Positions 27,446 to 37,723 of a DNA stretch of 59,378 nt are shown piece by piece. A program made the position numbers and the translations under genes. The notes under the pieces were generated by a model. The model had not been told where the DNA came from. It saw only the letters and a list, made by a program, of their open reading frames with translations, and ran no database searches. The stretch comes from Solirubrobacterales bacterium (GTDB lineage Bacteria; Actinomycetota; Thermoleophilia; Solirubrobacterales; Solirubrobacteraceae), in contig PLFX01000010.1 in NCBI GenBank assembly GCA_003138355.1, positions 1 to 59,378 of the forward strand. Direction: 5' to 3'. Numbering within the stretch: the stretch's first letter is position 1; the number at the start of each line of letters is the position of its first letter.

Positions 27446-28155
27446 GCCCCCGTCCCGATCCGCGCGCTCCGGGCCTGCACGTCGGCGATGAAGTCACGAT
27501 CGGCGAGGGCGTGATGCTCGGCGTCAACGTGACGATTCACGATGAGACCTCGATCGGCGATGGCTGCGTGATCGAGGACGGCGCCGTTGTCGGCAAGCGC
27601 CCGCACCTCTCGCGCTACTCGACGACGCCCCGCAGCGGCCTGCACGGAGCGGCGATCGCGGCTGGGGTGTCGATCGGCACGCACAGCGTGATCTTCGCGG
27701 GGGCGACGGTCGAGCCGGACGTCGTGATCGGCGACCAGTGCTTCATCCGCGAGCGGACCCGGCTCGGGACGGGCTGCGTGATCGGGCGCGGCAGTGTCGT
27801 CGAGCCGGACGTGACGATCGGCTCGCGCTGCCGTATCCAGACGAACGTCTACCTGACCCGCGCGACGCTGCTCGAGGAGGACGTCTTCGTCGGCCCTGGC
27901 GCGCTCACGACCAACGACGACACGATGGCCCGCCACGATGAGAGCTACGAGCTGCGCGGGGCGACGCTGCGGCGCGCGTGTCGCGTCGGCGGCGGCGCGC
28001 TGTTGCTCCCCGGTATCGAGGTCGGCGAGGAGGCGTTCGTCGCCGCGGGCGCGGTCGTCACACGCGATGTCCCGCCCCGCGCCCTCGTCATGGGCGTCCC
28101 GGCACGCCGCGTGCGGCAAATCGACGACGCGGACCTGCTCGAGCACTGGCGCTAG
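27442..28155 (+). CDS. wbpD: Left-handed beta-helix N-acetyltransferase, WbpD-like
   Basis: 237 residues built from hexapeptide repeats ([LIV]-G-x4): VTIGEGVMLGVNVTIHDETSIG, then a second block VSIGTHSVIFAGATVEPDVVIG and TIGSRCRIQTNVYLT. The end GVPARRVRQI is typical. WbpD acetylates the C3 amino group of UDP-GlcNAc(3NH2)A with acetyl-CoA. It is longer than the usual 190-200 residues because of extra repeat turns before residue 70. The GTG start overlaps the wbpB stop. Substrate inferred from the operon. Confidence 0.85.
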   Translation: MSPRPDPRAPGLHVGDEVTIGEGVMLGVNVTIHDETSIGDGCVIEDGAVVGKRPHLSRYSTTPRSGLHGAAIAAGVSIGTHSVIFAGATVEPDVVIGDQCFIRERTRLGTGCVIGRGSVVEPDVTIGSRCRIQTNVYLTRATLLEEDVFVGPGALTTNDDTMARHDESYELRGATLRRACRVGGGALLLPGIEVGEEAFVAAGAVVTRDVPPRALVMGVPARRVRQIDDADLLEHWR

Positions 28156-28225
28156 ACGCGAAGCGACCTATGATCACGCAGATGCCGGGCCGCCATTCAC
28201 CACCGCTCGACCTCATCACAGCCTA

Positions 28226-29056
28226 GTGCCCACGCGTTCCCTTTCCGCGCGGGCCGTTGCCGACCTGTACGCAAGCAAGGTCGCGATTAATGACACACCC
28301 GAGTATTGCGAGCGCTACCGGGGTTACGACTTCCACGGGCGCTTCGGCGCAAAGCTCGCTGATATGGAGTTTCCCCGGATAATCATCCTGCTCGAGTTCG
28401 AGCGTCTGCTCGAAAAGCACGGCATCGCGCACGCTCGCAAGGTGCTGATGCTCAACGGGGGGCCGATGGGCGACCCGGAGCTGCAACGTCTTACCTACGA
28501 CCATGTCGACGCTGCGGACTACGAGGCGGACCCACGACGGTACGACTTACACGCCCCCGAGTTCGCTGCCTCGGACTACGACTTCGTGATCCTGTCGCAA
28601 ACGTTGGAGCACCTCTATGACCCCGTTGAAGCCCTCGGCCATCTGTATCAGGCGATGGCGCCGGGGGGCTACATCTGGGCGTCAACACCAACGGTCAGCC
28701 AGCAGCACTCACTGCCCCATCATTTCGCGACGGGCTTCACCCCGATCGGCATGGCGTGTTTGTTCGCACATGTCGGGTTTGAGGTAGTAGAGATCGGCCA
28801 GTGGGGAAACTCGAGATACGCCAACCATTCATTGGCTATCGGCGGCTTCCCAACTTTCTATGACCTCGCCCGGCCGCAGTGGCGTGGCCTACGGCATTTG
28901 CTGTGGACGCTCGGGGCGCCTCCGTCCTGGCGGCGCATGGCGCGCAGGTGGACCAGCCTCTCACCGCGCGACTGGATTCGCAGTGGACTGCGAAACGACT
29001 TTGCGACGCCCGTCCAAACCTGGGCGCTCGCGCGGCGGCCGCCCGCGGACTTCTAG
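28226..29056 (+). CDS. Class I SAM-dependent methyltransferase-like protein
   Basis: 276 residues. KVLMLNGGPMGDPEL stands where the SAM glycine motif is expected, and YDFVILSQTLEHLYDPVEALGHLYQAMAPGGYIWASTP matches the post-I region of Methyltransf_23-type enzymes. The glycine motif is weak (LNGGPMGDP), so SAM binding should be regarded as probable. GTG 28226 is the chosen start; there is no Shine-Dalgarno and ATG 28365 is an alternative. It separates the wbpA-B-D genes from the WbpE-like gene and may O-methylate a sugar of the repeat. Confidence 0.7.
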   Translation: MPTRSLSARAVADLYASKVAINDTPEYCERYRGYDFHGRFGAKLADMEFPRIIILLEFERLLEKHGIAHARKVLMLNGGPMGDPELQRLTYDHVDAADYEADPRRYDLHAPEFAASDYDFVILSQTLEHLYDPVEALGHLYQAMAPGGYIWASTPTVSQQHSLPHHFATGFTPIGMACLFAHVGFEVVEIGQWGNSRYANHSLAIGGFPTFYDLARPQWRGLRHLLWTLGAPPSWRRMARRWTSLSPRDWIRSGLRNDFATPVQTWALARRPPADF

Positions 29057-29074
29057 ATCCGCGCCGCGCGCGGA

Positions 29075-30154
29075 TCAGGGAACGAGGGTCGCCCTGATCG
29101 CGGCGGCCACCTCGTCGACCTGCGCGGCTCGCAGCGTTGGCCCGATCGGCAGCGCGAGGCTGGTCCGCGCCGCCTCGTCGGTGGCGGGCAACTCGATGTC
29201 GACGGCCAGAGCGGGCTGGCGGTGCAACGGTCGGCGGTAGTACGCGCGGGCCTCGACGCCGCGCTCGCGCAGCGCCGCGCCAAGCTGATCGGCGCGGTCG
29301 CTACGAACCACATAGAGGTGCCACGCTGGTCGCGAGCCTTCGCTCGCCGTCGGCAGCGTCACGAGCTCGCCGATCCCCGATGCCGCGTAGCGCCGCGCCG
29401 CTTCGCGTCGCCCATCGGCCCATGCGTCGAGGTGGCGCAGCTGCACCCGCAGGATCGCCGCCTGCAGCTCGTCGAGGCGTGAGTTGTAACCGAGCTCTTC
29501 GAAGGTCTGCTTGTCGCGCGAGCCGTGGAATCGAAGCATCCGCGCGCGGTCGGCGATCCCGGCGTCGTTCGTCGTGATCGCGCCACCGTCGCCGAACGCG
29601 CCGAGGTTCTTCGACGGGTAGAAGCTGAAGGTGGCCGCGGCGCCGAGCGCTCCAGGCCGTCCGTCTGGGCCGAGCGACCCGGCGGCCTGCGCTGCGTCCT
29701 CGAGGACCGGTACGCCGAGCGCCTCGATCGCCGCGACGGGTGCGACGTTGCCGAAGAGATGCACGGCGATCACCGCCTTCGTCCGTGGGCTCAGTGCCGG
29801 CTTCACGGTCTCCGGGGTCACGCAGAAGGTCGCCGGGTCGATGTCGCAGAACACCGGCCTGGCGCCCGTCGGCGCGACGGCCTCAGCCGTCGCGTAGAAA
29901 GTAAAAGAGGGGACCACGACCTCATCGCCCGGGCCGACGCCCATCGCGCGCAGGGCGATCGTCAGTGCGTCGGTTCCGTTCGCGACGCCGATCGCATGGT
30001 CGGCACCAACGTATTGCGCGAACTCGGTCTCGAACTCCCGGACCTCGGGTCCGAGGATGTAGCGACCACTGGCGAGGACTCGCTCGATCGCCACTCGCAG
30101 CTCCGCTTGGAGTGGCGCCAGCGGCGTTGCCGTGTCGAAAAGTGGGATCGCCAT
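29075..30154 (-). CDS. wbpE: DegT/DnrJ/EryC1/StrS PLP sugar aminotransferase, WbpE-like
   Basis: 359 residues. The PLP lysine is K182 in FSFYPSKNLGAFGDGG. HLFGNVAPVAAIE and VLEDAAQAAGS give the PLP-ring and Asp contacts, and GYNSRLDELQAAILRVQL is the family signature. It converts a 3-keto UDP-sugar to the 3-amino sugar with glutamate. It is the missing step between the WbpB- and WbpD-like proteins, although transcribed in the other direction. ATG 30154 is preferred over TTG 30160. The flippase gene ends 15 nt upstream of its start, so both are probably on one mRNA. Other 3- or 4-keto substrates are possible. Confidence 0.88.
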   Translation of the reverse strand: MAIPLFDTATPLAPLQAELRVAIERVLASGRYILGPEVREFETEFAQYVGADHAIGVANGTDALTIALRAMGVGPGDEVVVPSFTFYATAEAVAPTGARPVFCDIDPATFCVTPETVKPALSPRTKAVIAVHLFGNVAPVAAIEALGVPVLEDAAQAAGSLGPDGRPGALGAAATFSFYPSKNLGAFGDGGAITTNDAGIADRARMLRFHGSRDKQTFEELGYNSRLDELQAAILRVQLRHLDAWADGRREAARRYAASGIGELVTLPTASEGSRPAWHLYVVRSDRADQLGAALRERGVEARAYYRRPLHRQPALAVDIELPATDEAARTSLALPIGPTLRAAQVDEVAAAIRATLVP

Positions 30155-30169
30155 GGACAAGCAGAGAAC

Positions 30170-31660
30170 CTACTCGGGAGGGCTGACCACTGCGGTCCGG
30201 CGCAGGGCCGCCCAGAGCTCGCGCGGCGCGGCGTGCAGCGCGACGACCGCGACCGCGAGCGTCGCCGATCCGGCTGCGGCCGCGAGCAGCGGTGACAGCG
30301 GCGCCGCGAACGCGACGGCAAAAGCGAGCCCGAGTGCGACGACGGTCCGTGCGGCCGTGCCGAGCCGCGGGCGCAGATCGTGACGCGCGCGGAACAGCGC
30401 CAGGGCATAAGCGCACGCGAGCGCGACCTCGAGCGAAAGCGTCGCGATCGCCGCGCCACGTGCGCCCTGGCCGGGAATCAGGACGGTGCACAGCACCACG
30501 GCGAGCACGACCATTGCCGCGTTGATCGTGATTAGCGAGCGATACATCCGGACCGAAAGCAGGGCGAATGCGAATACGGCGGCGAGGAACGTCGCGGCGA
30601 CGCCACACCCGAGAATTCGCAGCACCGCGGTGGCGCCCGCATAGCCCCCGTCGCCCATTACGTGCACCGCGAACGGCGCAGTCGCGATGACGAGCAGTGA
30701 CAGCCACCCCCCGAGCAGGAGATTGCCCTCAAACAGCCGCTCGAGCGCATACTGCAACCGGTTGCCGTCGTCGCGCGCCGCGCGCAGGAGGATCGGGAAC
30801 GCCGACCCGATCAGCAGCAGCGGGATGCCGTTGACCACGCTGAGGATCCGAAACGCCAAGCTGAAGACGCCCACGGCGTGTCCACTCGCGATCAGCGACA
30901 TCGCGATCACGACGATCTGGAAGTACACGACCCCGAGGGCAGTCGCGGCGGCGAAGACGGCCGACTCCGAAAGGAGTCGGCGCCAGCGCCGAACTGCGAA
31001 CGACGGGCGGATCGTCACCTGACCGCGGACCAGCGCCGCGGTGATCGAGACCGTCACGACAAATGAAACGACGGCGGCTGCGAAGAACGGCAGCAGCGGG
31101 GCACCGACGACGACGAGCAGGACGAGTCCGGCGGCGGTGACGGCCGGGCCCGTGAAGTCGAGCACGGCGAGCCATTGCAGGCGGAGCGCGGCCGTCAGCG
31201 GTATTGCCAGCGTCACCTGGAGGTTGGCGAGCAGGAGCCCGATCGACGCTATCGCGGTGCCGGCGACCACAACGCCGGGGTAGCCGGCGAGCGCCGTGAA
31301 CAGGATTGCGCCGCCGGCACCGGCGAGGCTCAACGCCAGGCGCATGCCGAGCAGGCTGCCCATCAGCTCGTCCCGCTCGCTGTTCCCGCCGCTGCTGAAC
31401 TCGCGGACACCGAGAGTGGCGATTCCGCCCTCGGTGAATGCGGCGACGATCAGGAGCAGCGATGTCACCGTGACGTAGTGGCCGAAGTTCGTCGGGCGCA
31501 GGTGGCGAGTGACGAACGGCATCGCCGCGATGCTCGTCGTGACGGCACCGGTGTACGCGAGCATCCGCACACCGCCGCCCCGCAGGAACACGCCGCCGGC
31601 CTCGCGCGAGTCGAGCACGTCGAGCTCGGCTGTTGTTTCTGGTTGGGACGCTGCAGCCAT
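30170..31660 (-). CDS. Wzx-type polysaccharide flippase (MOP superfamily)
   Basis: 496 residues with about 12-14 hydrophobic helices and short charged loops. The start region GVRMLAYTGAVTTSIAAMPFVTRHLRPTNFGHYVTV resembles the N-terminal P..TR.L.P..FG.Y pattern of Wzx proteins, and LGVREFSSG follows the second helix. Members flip undecaprenyl-linked repeat units to the outer face. ATG 31660 is taken because earlier codons lie across the divergent promoter region. It partners with the O-antigen polymerase/ligase at 10074. An ABC exporter at 37720 offers a second route. Confidence 0.9.
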   Translation of the reverse strand: MAAASQPETTAELDVLDSREAGGVFLRGGGVRMLAYTGAVTTSIAAMPFVTRHLRPTNFGHYVTVTSLLLIVAAFTEGGIATLGVREFSSGGNSERDELMGSLLGMRLALSLAGAGGAILFTALAGYPGVVVAGTAIASIGLLLANLQVTLAIPLTAALRLQWLAVLDFTGPAVTAAGLVLLVVVGAPLLPFFAAAVVSFVVTVSITAALVRGQVTIRPSFAVRRWRRLLSESAVFAAATALGVVYFQIVVIAMSLIASGHAVGVFSLAFRILSVVNGIPLLLIGSAFPILLRAARDDGNRLQYALERLFEGNLLLGGWLSLLVIATAPFAVHVMGDGGYAGATAVLRILGCGVAATFLAAVFAFALLSVRMYRSLITINAAMVVLAVVLCTVLIPGQGARGAAIATLSLEVALACAYALALFRARHDLRPRLGTAARTVVALGLAFAVAFAAPLSPLLAAAAGSATLAVAVVALHAAPRELWAALRRTAVVSPPE

Positions 31661-31707
31661 CGGACGAGTGTCCCAGAGCGCACCGCCATAGTAGGGTGCG
31701 CGCGCTG

Positions 31708-32598
31708 ATGCGCTCACGGCTCGATGAGATGGTCGACCTGACGCTGTTCGCGATTCCGAAGGGGTTCACCGACCCCCACGTCTCGTTGATCCAGAGCAAT
31801 GCGCTTGCCAGCTGGCAACGGCTCGCTCCTGCCGTCGAGGTCCTGGTGATGGGGGATGACCCGGGTGTTGCGGAGGCGGCACGCGAACACGGCGCGACTC
31901 ACATCCCCCAAGTCGAGCGCAACGAGCTCGGAACTCCGCTCCTTGCCTGGGCCTTCCACGAGGCGGCCGTGCGCGCCCACGGCTCGCTGCTGTGCTACGT
32001 CAACGCGGACATCCTCCTGCTCGACGACTTTGTCGCCGCCGCACGGCGCCTGCCGGCGACGGCGTACCTCGCGATTGGACGCCGTTGGGACTGCGACATC
32101 ACCTCAGAGCTCGATTTCTCCCGCGGTGACGGCGCCCTGCGCGACTGGGCGAGGCGCGAAGGAAAGCTCGATCAGGGCCGCGGGAGCGATTACTTCGTCT
32201 TCCCGCGCCCGACCGACTTTGGTCTGCCACCGTTCGCTGTCGGGCGCCCCGGCTGGGACAACTGGATGATCCGCCGCGCGCTCGAGCTCAGCATTCCAGT
32301 GATCGACATGACAGAGAGCGTCACCGCGATCCACCAGAACCATGGCTATGGCCACGTGGCCAAAGCGATGGGATCGGCCTGGGAAGGCCCGGAGGCGAAG
32401 CGCAACCGCGAGCTAGCGGGCGACTTCGATCGCTACATCTACAGCCCGTACAACGCGACGCACCTGCTCGGCGTCCGGCGGCTGCGCCGCGCACGCTCCG
32501 CGAAGCACCTGCGTGCGAGGATCGAGGCCTTCGTCACCCTGCATCCGGTAGCGCGGCCGCTGCATCGGCTGGTTCGGTTGGTACACCGCAGCCGGTGA
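31708..32598 (+). CDS. Putative glycosyltransferase, family not recognised
   Basis: 296 residues. VDLTLFAIPKGFTDPHVSLIQSNALASWQRL opens like a GT-A sugar-nucleotide transferase. LLCYVNADILLLDDFVAAA has an acidic metal-site-like motif, then AIGRRWDCDIT and PFAVGRPGWDNWMIRRAL. The protein is hydrophilic, with no signal peptide. I infer a transferase from the fold-like pattern and the surrounding genes, not from a named family. ATG 31708 is used; ATG 31729 is another option. It overlaps the next gene by GTGA and is divergent from the flippase. Confidence 0.62.
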   Translation: MRSRLDEMVDLTLFAIPKGFTDPHVSLIQSNALASWQRLAPAVEVLVMGDDPGVAEAAREHGATHIPQVERNELGTPLLAWAFHEAAVRAHGSLLCYVNADILLLDDFVAAARRLPATAYLAIGRRWDCDITSELDFSRGDGALRDWARREGKLDQGRGSDYFVFPRPTDFGLPPFAVGRPGWDNWMIRRALELSIPVIDMTESVTAIHQNHGYGHVAKAMGSAWEGPEAKRNRELAGDFDRYIYSPYNATHLLGVRRLRRARSAKHLRARIEAFVTLHPVARPLHRLVRLVHRSR

Positions 32599-33404
32599 GC
32601 AGCGCTCTTCACCGCCTGGCCTCGAGCCGCGCGCTCATGCCACTGACCGCGCGGATGATCTGCGCCCGCCTGGTCCGCGAGACGCCGAGGTTTCTCGTCG
32701 GCGAGATCGTGCGCCCGCGCGGAATGCGCACGTTTCACCTGCGCGAGAACGGGTTGTGTGTTGCGATCCGCCACCGGAGCGCCGACGCCGCCGCGCTCGC
32801 CGAGGTCTTCTACCACCGCTGGTACGACGCGCCGGCGGACGTCGCGCACGCGATCGGCTCGCCGCGCTCGATTCTCGACCTCGGCGCCAATATCGGGCTG
32901 TTTGGCGTGCTCGCGGTCTCGCGCTGGCCAGACGCGCAGGTTGTCGGCTACGAGCCCGACCCTGACAACGCGACGGTCTGCCGGCGCACGATCGCGCTGA
33001 ACACCCTCGGCGATCGCTGGAATGTCGTGCCGGCCGCCGCCGGAGCGCGCGACGGCGAGGTGCGCTTCGCCGCCGGTCTCGGCGCCTCTTCACACGTGCT
33101 GGCGGACGGCGAGCAGGCGACCTCAGGGTCGATCGTCGTCGCGAAGCGCGATGTCATGGCGACGATCGCCGCATCTGATCTCGTGAAGATCGACATCGAG
33201 GGGGGCGAGTGGGAGATCCTGGCCGACCCACGCTTCGCGCAGGCCCCACCGCGCGTGCTCGTCATGGAGTACCACCCGGAGGGGTGTCCGACCAACGACC
33301 CGCGCGCGGCTGCCGAGCGGGCGCTCGGCGAGGCGGGTCTGCTCACGGCCCCGATCTGGCATGGGGACGGCGGCGTCGGGATGCTGTGGGCCTGGCGCTC
33401 GTGA
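32595..33404 (+). CDS. FkbM-family SAM-dependent methyltransferase
   Basis: 269 residues. ILDLGANIGLFGVLAVSRWPDAQVVGYEPDPDN is motif I plus the acidic loop. ATIAASDLVKIDIEGGEWEIL is the characteristic DLVKIDIEG motif of FkbM enzymes. These O-methylate sugar hydroxyls. GTG 32595 overlaps the upstream TGA. The gene ends 25 nt before the GT61 gene. It probably decorates a monosaccharide of the surface glycan. Acceptor unknown. Confidence 0.9.
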   Translation: MSSALHRLASSRALMPLTARMICARLVRETPRFLVGEIVRPRGMRTFHLRENGLCVAIRHRSADAAALAEVFYHRWYDAPADVAHAIGSPRSILDLGANIGLFGVLAVSRWPDAQVVGYEPDPDNATVCRRTIALNTLGDRWNVVPAAAGARDGEVRFAAGLGASSHVLADGEQATSGSIVVAKRDVMATIAASDLVKIDIEGGEWEILADPRFAQAPPRVLVMEYHPEGCPTNDPRAAAERALGEAGLLTAPIWHGDGGVGMLWAWRS

Positions 33405-33429
33405 CTCGTGCCGACGAGGAACGCGAGCG

Positions 33430-34563
33430 GTGAGCTTCCGCGCGCGCCTCGCGCGGCGTGTTAGCGACGCAGCGACGGGCCACGGCTTGCTCGCGGGTGA
33501 CGATGGCCCGGCTGGAACAGTGGCGTCGCTGCACGACTGGGTCGCCGAGCATGAAGACCACTGCGGCGCAGGTTGGAGCAGCGTTCCGGCGCCCGCCTCG
33601 CCTCCGTTGCCGCCCCCGCGCAGTGTCGCCGGCGCCGGTGGTCGCGCCTTCGACGCCGCTCTGACGCGCCTCCAGGCGCTGCCGGAAACGTCTCCGCCCA
33701 ACCTCGATGTCGCAAAGCTTCCCGGTGGGCGCGTCGTCACCTCGCACGGGCTTGTCATCACTCACGACGGCCTGCTAGCCAGTGAGAGCGCATGGGACGG
33801 CAACCTCGAGGCAACTGGCGTGCTCGGAAGGAAGCGGCTCCCGCGGGCGCAGGCCGCGCGGGGCGTTCACGCGACGCTGATCTCGCAGTGGTGCGGGGCC
33901 TACTACCACTGGCTCACCGACGCGCTCCCGCGCTTCGCCGCCCTCGAAGCCGCACACGGCGTGGCTTCCAATGTGATTGTGCCGGAGGACCTGAAGCCCT
34001 GGCAGCGACGGTCGCTCGACCTCCTCGGCATTGGCGATCGGCTCACGCCGTTTTCGGGCTATCTGCGCGCGGACGTTCTCCTGTGGCCGCGCCCGGTCGC
34101 GCTGCTCGCGGGGCACACCCCGAGCTGGGCCTGTGAGTGGCTGCGCGAGCGCTTCGCATCCGGCGCGCCGAGCGGGCGCAAACGCCTATACCTGACCCGG
34201 CGCGGCGAGCGCCGGCGCCGTGTCGCGAACGAAGACGAGCTCTGGAATGTCGTGCTGGAGCCCCTCGGGTTCGAGTGGATAGACCCGGGCAAGCTGTCAC
34301 TTGACGAGCAGATCCGCACGTTCGCGGCGGCCGGCGTGATCGTCGCGCCCCACGGTGGGGCGCTGACGAATATGGCGTTCGCGCGCCAAGCCATCGTTAT
34401 CGAGCTATTTGCGCCCGACTACGTGAACCTCTGCTACTACGTGCTCGCCGCTCGCTGCGGCCACGAGTATTGGTCAGTGCTCGGGCGAGAAGGGCGTAGC
34501 GGCAGCATCAACGCGGACATCGTGCGCTTGAGTGAGACGCTTGCGGGCGCAGGCGTCGCGTAG
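33430..34563 (+). CDS. GT61-like (DUF563) glycosyltransferase
   Basis: 377 residues. The conserved core runs from GAYYHWLTDALPRFAAL through LYLTRRGERRRRVANEDEL to VIVAPHGGALTNMAFA and VIELFAPDY, which are the hallmarks of the DUF563/GT61 group (xylosyl- and GlcNAc-transferase relatives). A variable N-terminal third holds SHGLVITHDG. GTG 33430 is the chosen start; earlier codons overlap the FkbM gene in another frame. With a UDP-xylose synthase in the same locus, xylosyl transfer is a fair guess but unproven. Convergent with the GDP-fucose synthase gene, 10 bp apart. Confidence 0.9.
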   Translation: MSFRARLARRVSDAATGHGLLAGDDGPAGTVASLHDWVAEHEDHCGAGWSSVPAPASPPLPPPRSVAGAGGRAFDAALTRLQALPETSPPNLDVAKLPGGRVVTSHGLVITHDGLLASESAWDGNLEATGVLGRKRLPRAQAARGVHATLISQWCGAYYHWLTDALPRFAALEAAHGVASNVIVPEDLKPWQRRSLDLLGIGDRLTPFSGYLRADVLLWPRPVALLAGHTPSWACEWLRERFASGAPSGRKRLYLTRRGERRRRVANEDELWNVVLEPLGFEWIDPGKLSLDEQIRTFAAAGVIVAPHGGALTNMAFARQAIVIELFAPDYVNLCYYVLAARCGHEYWSVLGREGRSGSINADIVRLSETLAGAGVA

Positions 34564-34573
34564 ATAACGGCTG

Positions 34574-36452
<1,879 letters not shown>

Positions 36453-36460
36453 CGGGGGCG

Positions 36461-36466
36461 ATCGTA
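36461..36466 (-). promoter_or_regulatory. Candidate -10 element (TACGAT), fucosyltransferase
   Basis: Minus-strand TACGAT with an 8-nt spacer before ATG 36452. The adjoining bases (GATCGATTACGATCG) are partly self-complementary. No Shine-Dalgarno. Confidence 0.45.
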
Positions 36467-36516
36467 ATCGATCACGCAGTCGTCGCCAGCCGGCAGATCG
36501 GAAGCAGAGATGGCCG

Positions 36517-37512
36517 ATGGTCGATCTTTCCGGCGCGGGCGCGCGTCAACCTCAACTGCCAACTCGCCTGACCTTGGAACCAGCGCAGATCATCACCGGA
36601 GAACGCGTCCAAGGCATGGCCGAAGTTACGGTCATCTCTCGCCGCACTTACGAATTCCACCGCGGCGTCGCACATTATGCGCGTGAGATGCTCCGGTTCG
36701 AAACGAGCATGGCCGAGTTCGGAGAGCGGGAACTAGACCGGCTGGTACGCGCCCGGTCCGTCTTTCTCTACACGCACGATTTCGACGAGTTCGCGGACGT
36801 CGTGTGGCCTCAGCTGACAAGCCAGCCACCTGTACTCATCACCCACAACAGTGACGGCGAGGTGTCCGAGAAGCATGCCGCATGGCTTGATCGCGAAGGT
36901 GCGGGCGTGAGGTGCTGGCTCGCCCAAAATGCCGCAGTGCGGCACCCGCGTCTGCGCCCGGTGCCGATCGGCATCGCCAACTCGATGTGGCCGCACGGAA
37001 ACCTCCGCTCGCTGGCCCGCGCGGTGCGCCGCGCGCGGCGCACCAACCGTGAGCCGCTGTCGCTGTTCGCCCAGTTCAGCGCATCTACGAATCCGGCACG
37101 CGCGGCCGCTGCCGAGGCTCTGCGGGCGAACTTTCCCGCCGAGCACGTCGACGCCACACCGTCACTGAAATGGCGGCAATACACCAGGCTCCTGAGCGCA
37201 CATCAATTCAGCGCATGTCCACGCGGGAATGGCATCGACACCCATCGCTTGTGGGAGTCGCTTTACCTCGGTGTCGTTCCAATCGTCGAGCGCACGACGC
37301 TCAGCGAGCACTGGAAGGGCGCCGGACTGCCGCTGGTATTGATCGATGATTGGAGCGAGGTGACGCCCGCTCGCCTGCGCTACGAGGCGGACCGACTCGC
37401 AGCGCGTGGGAACCAGAACGCGCTGCAGCTTTCGACCTATCGGGAAGCCCTCGAGGCGGCCCTCGCGGGCGAGGGCTCATCGACGGCGCCGGCGGTGGAC
37501 GACGGCGCTTGA
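36517..37512 (+). CDS. Exostosin-like (GT47-related) glycosyltransferase
   Basis: 331 residues. The C-terminal half has FSACPRGNGIDTHRLWESLYLGVVPIVERT, the nucleotide-sugar site typical of bacterial exostosin-like proteins. The N-half shows SVFLYTHDFDEFADVVWPQL and PVLITHNSDGEVS. It is soluble and probably cytosolic. ATG 36517 is the chosen start; ATG 36616 (MAEVTVISRR) is possible and the first 30 residues look variable. Sugar and linkage unknown. Confidence 0.8.
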   Translation: MVDLSGAGARQPQLPTRLTLEPAQIITGERVQGMAEVTVISRRTYEFHRGVAHYAREMLRFETSMAEFGERELDRLVRARSVFLYTHDFDEFADVVWPQLTSQPPVLITHNSDGEVSEKHAAWLDREGAGVRCWLAQNAAVRHPRLRPVPIGIANSMWPHGNLRSLARAVRRARRTNREPLSLFAQFSASTNPARAAAAEALRANFPAEHVDATPSLKWRQYTRLLSAHQFSACPRGNGIDTHRLWESLYLGVVPIVERTTLSEHWKGAGLPLVLIDDWSEVTPARLRYEADRLAARGNQNALQLSTYREALEAALAGEGSSTAPAVDDGA

Positions 37513-37520
37513 GGCGCCAA

Positions 37521-37526
37521 TATACT
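37521..37526 (+). promoter_or_regulatory. Candidate -10 element (TATACT) with a leader of roughly 190 nt
   Basis: TATACT lies just after the end of the exostosin-like gene. Unlike other promoters here no start codon follows closely, so the ABC transporter mRNA would have a leader of about 190 nt. The leader contains two tiny ORFs (37578-37649 and 37646-37723). Confidence 0.4.
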
Positions 37527-37577
37527 CGCGCTCAGCAGGAGGGCTCGCCAAAGTCCTCCGTATCGTTCGGCGGGCGC

Positions 37578-37649
37578 ATGCGGGCAACGTCATCAGGCTC
37601 ACGCGGGTCCACAGCAGCGCCCCGTATCCTCCGCACCCAGCACCGATGA
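37578..37649 (+). CDS. Candidate 23-residue leader ORF
   Basis: ATG 37578 to TGA 37647-37649. The peptide is Ser/Arg-rich and matches nothing I know. GGCGGG lies a few bases upstream. Its stop forms an ATGA overlap with the next tiny ORF. Chance is quite possible at this size. Confidence 0.25.
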   Translation: MRATSSGSRGSTAAPRILRTQHR

Positions 37650-37723
37650 GGACTTCCGAAAACCCGCACGTCGAGCCGATGAGCGCCGGCTCGGTCGCGC
37701 TGACCGTAGGCACGTCTCGATGA
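37646..37723 (+). CDS. Candidate 25-residue leader ORF coupled to the ABC transporter
   Basis: ATG 37646 (overlapping the previous stop) to TGA 37721-37723, which overlaps the transporter ATG at 37720 in the ATGA manner. A six-base stem (37673-37678 with 37687-37692) lies within it. The chain of two overlaps suggests translational coupling; no function can be inferred from the peptide. Confidence 0.28.
   Translation: MRTSENPHVEPMSAGSVALTVGTSR

Noticed and set aside
27938-28225. Longer start for the methyltransferase at 28226
   Set aside because: The extra codons overlap the WbpD-like gene in another frame and read as Arg/Ser-rich noise.
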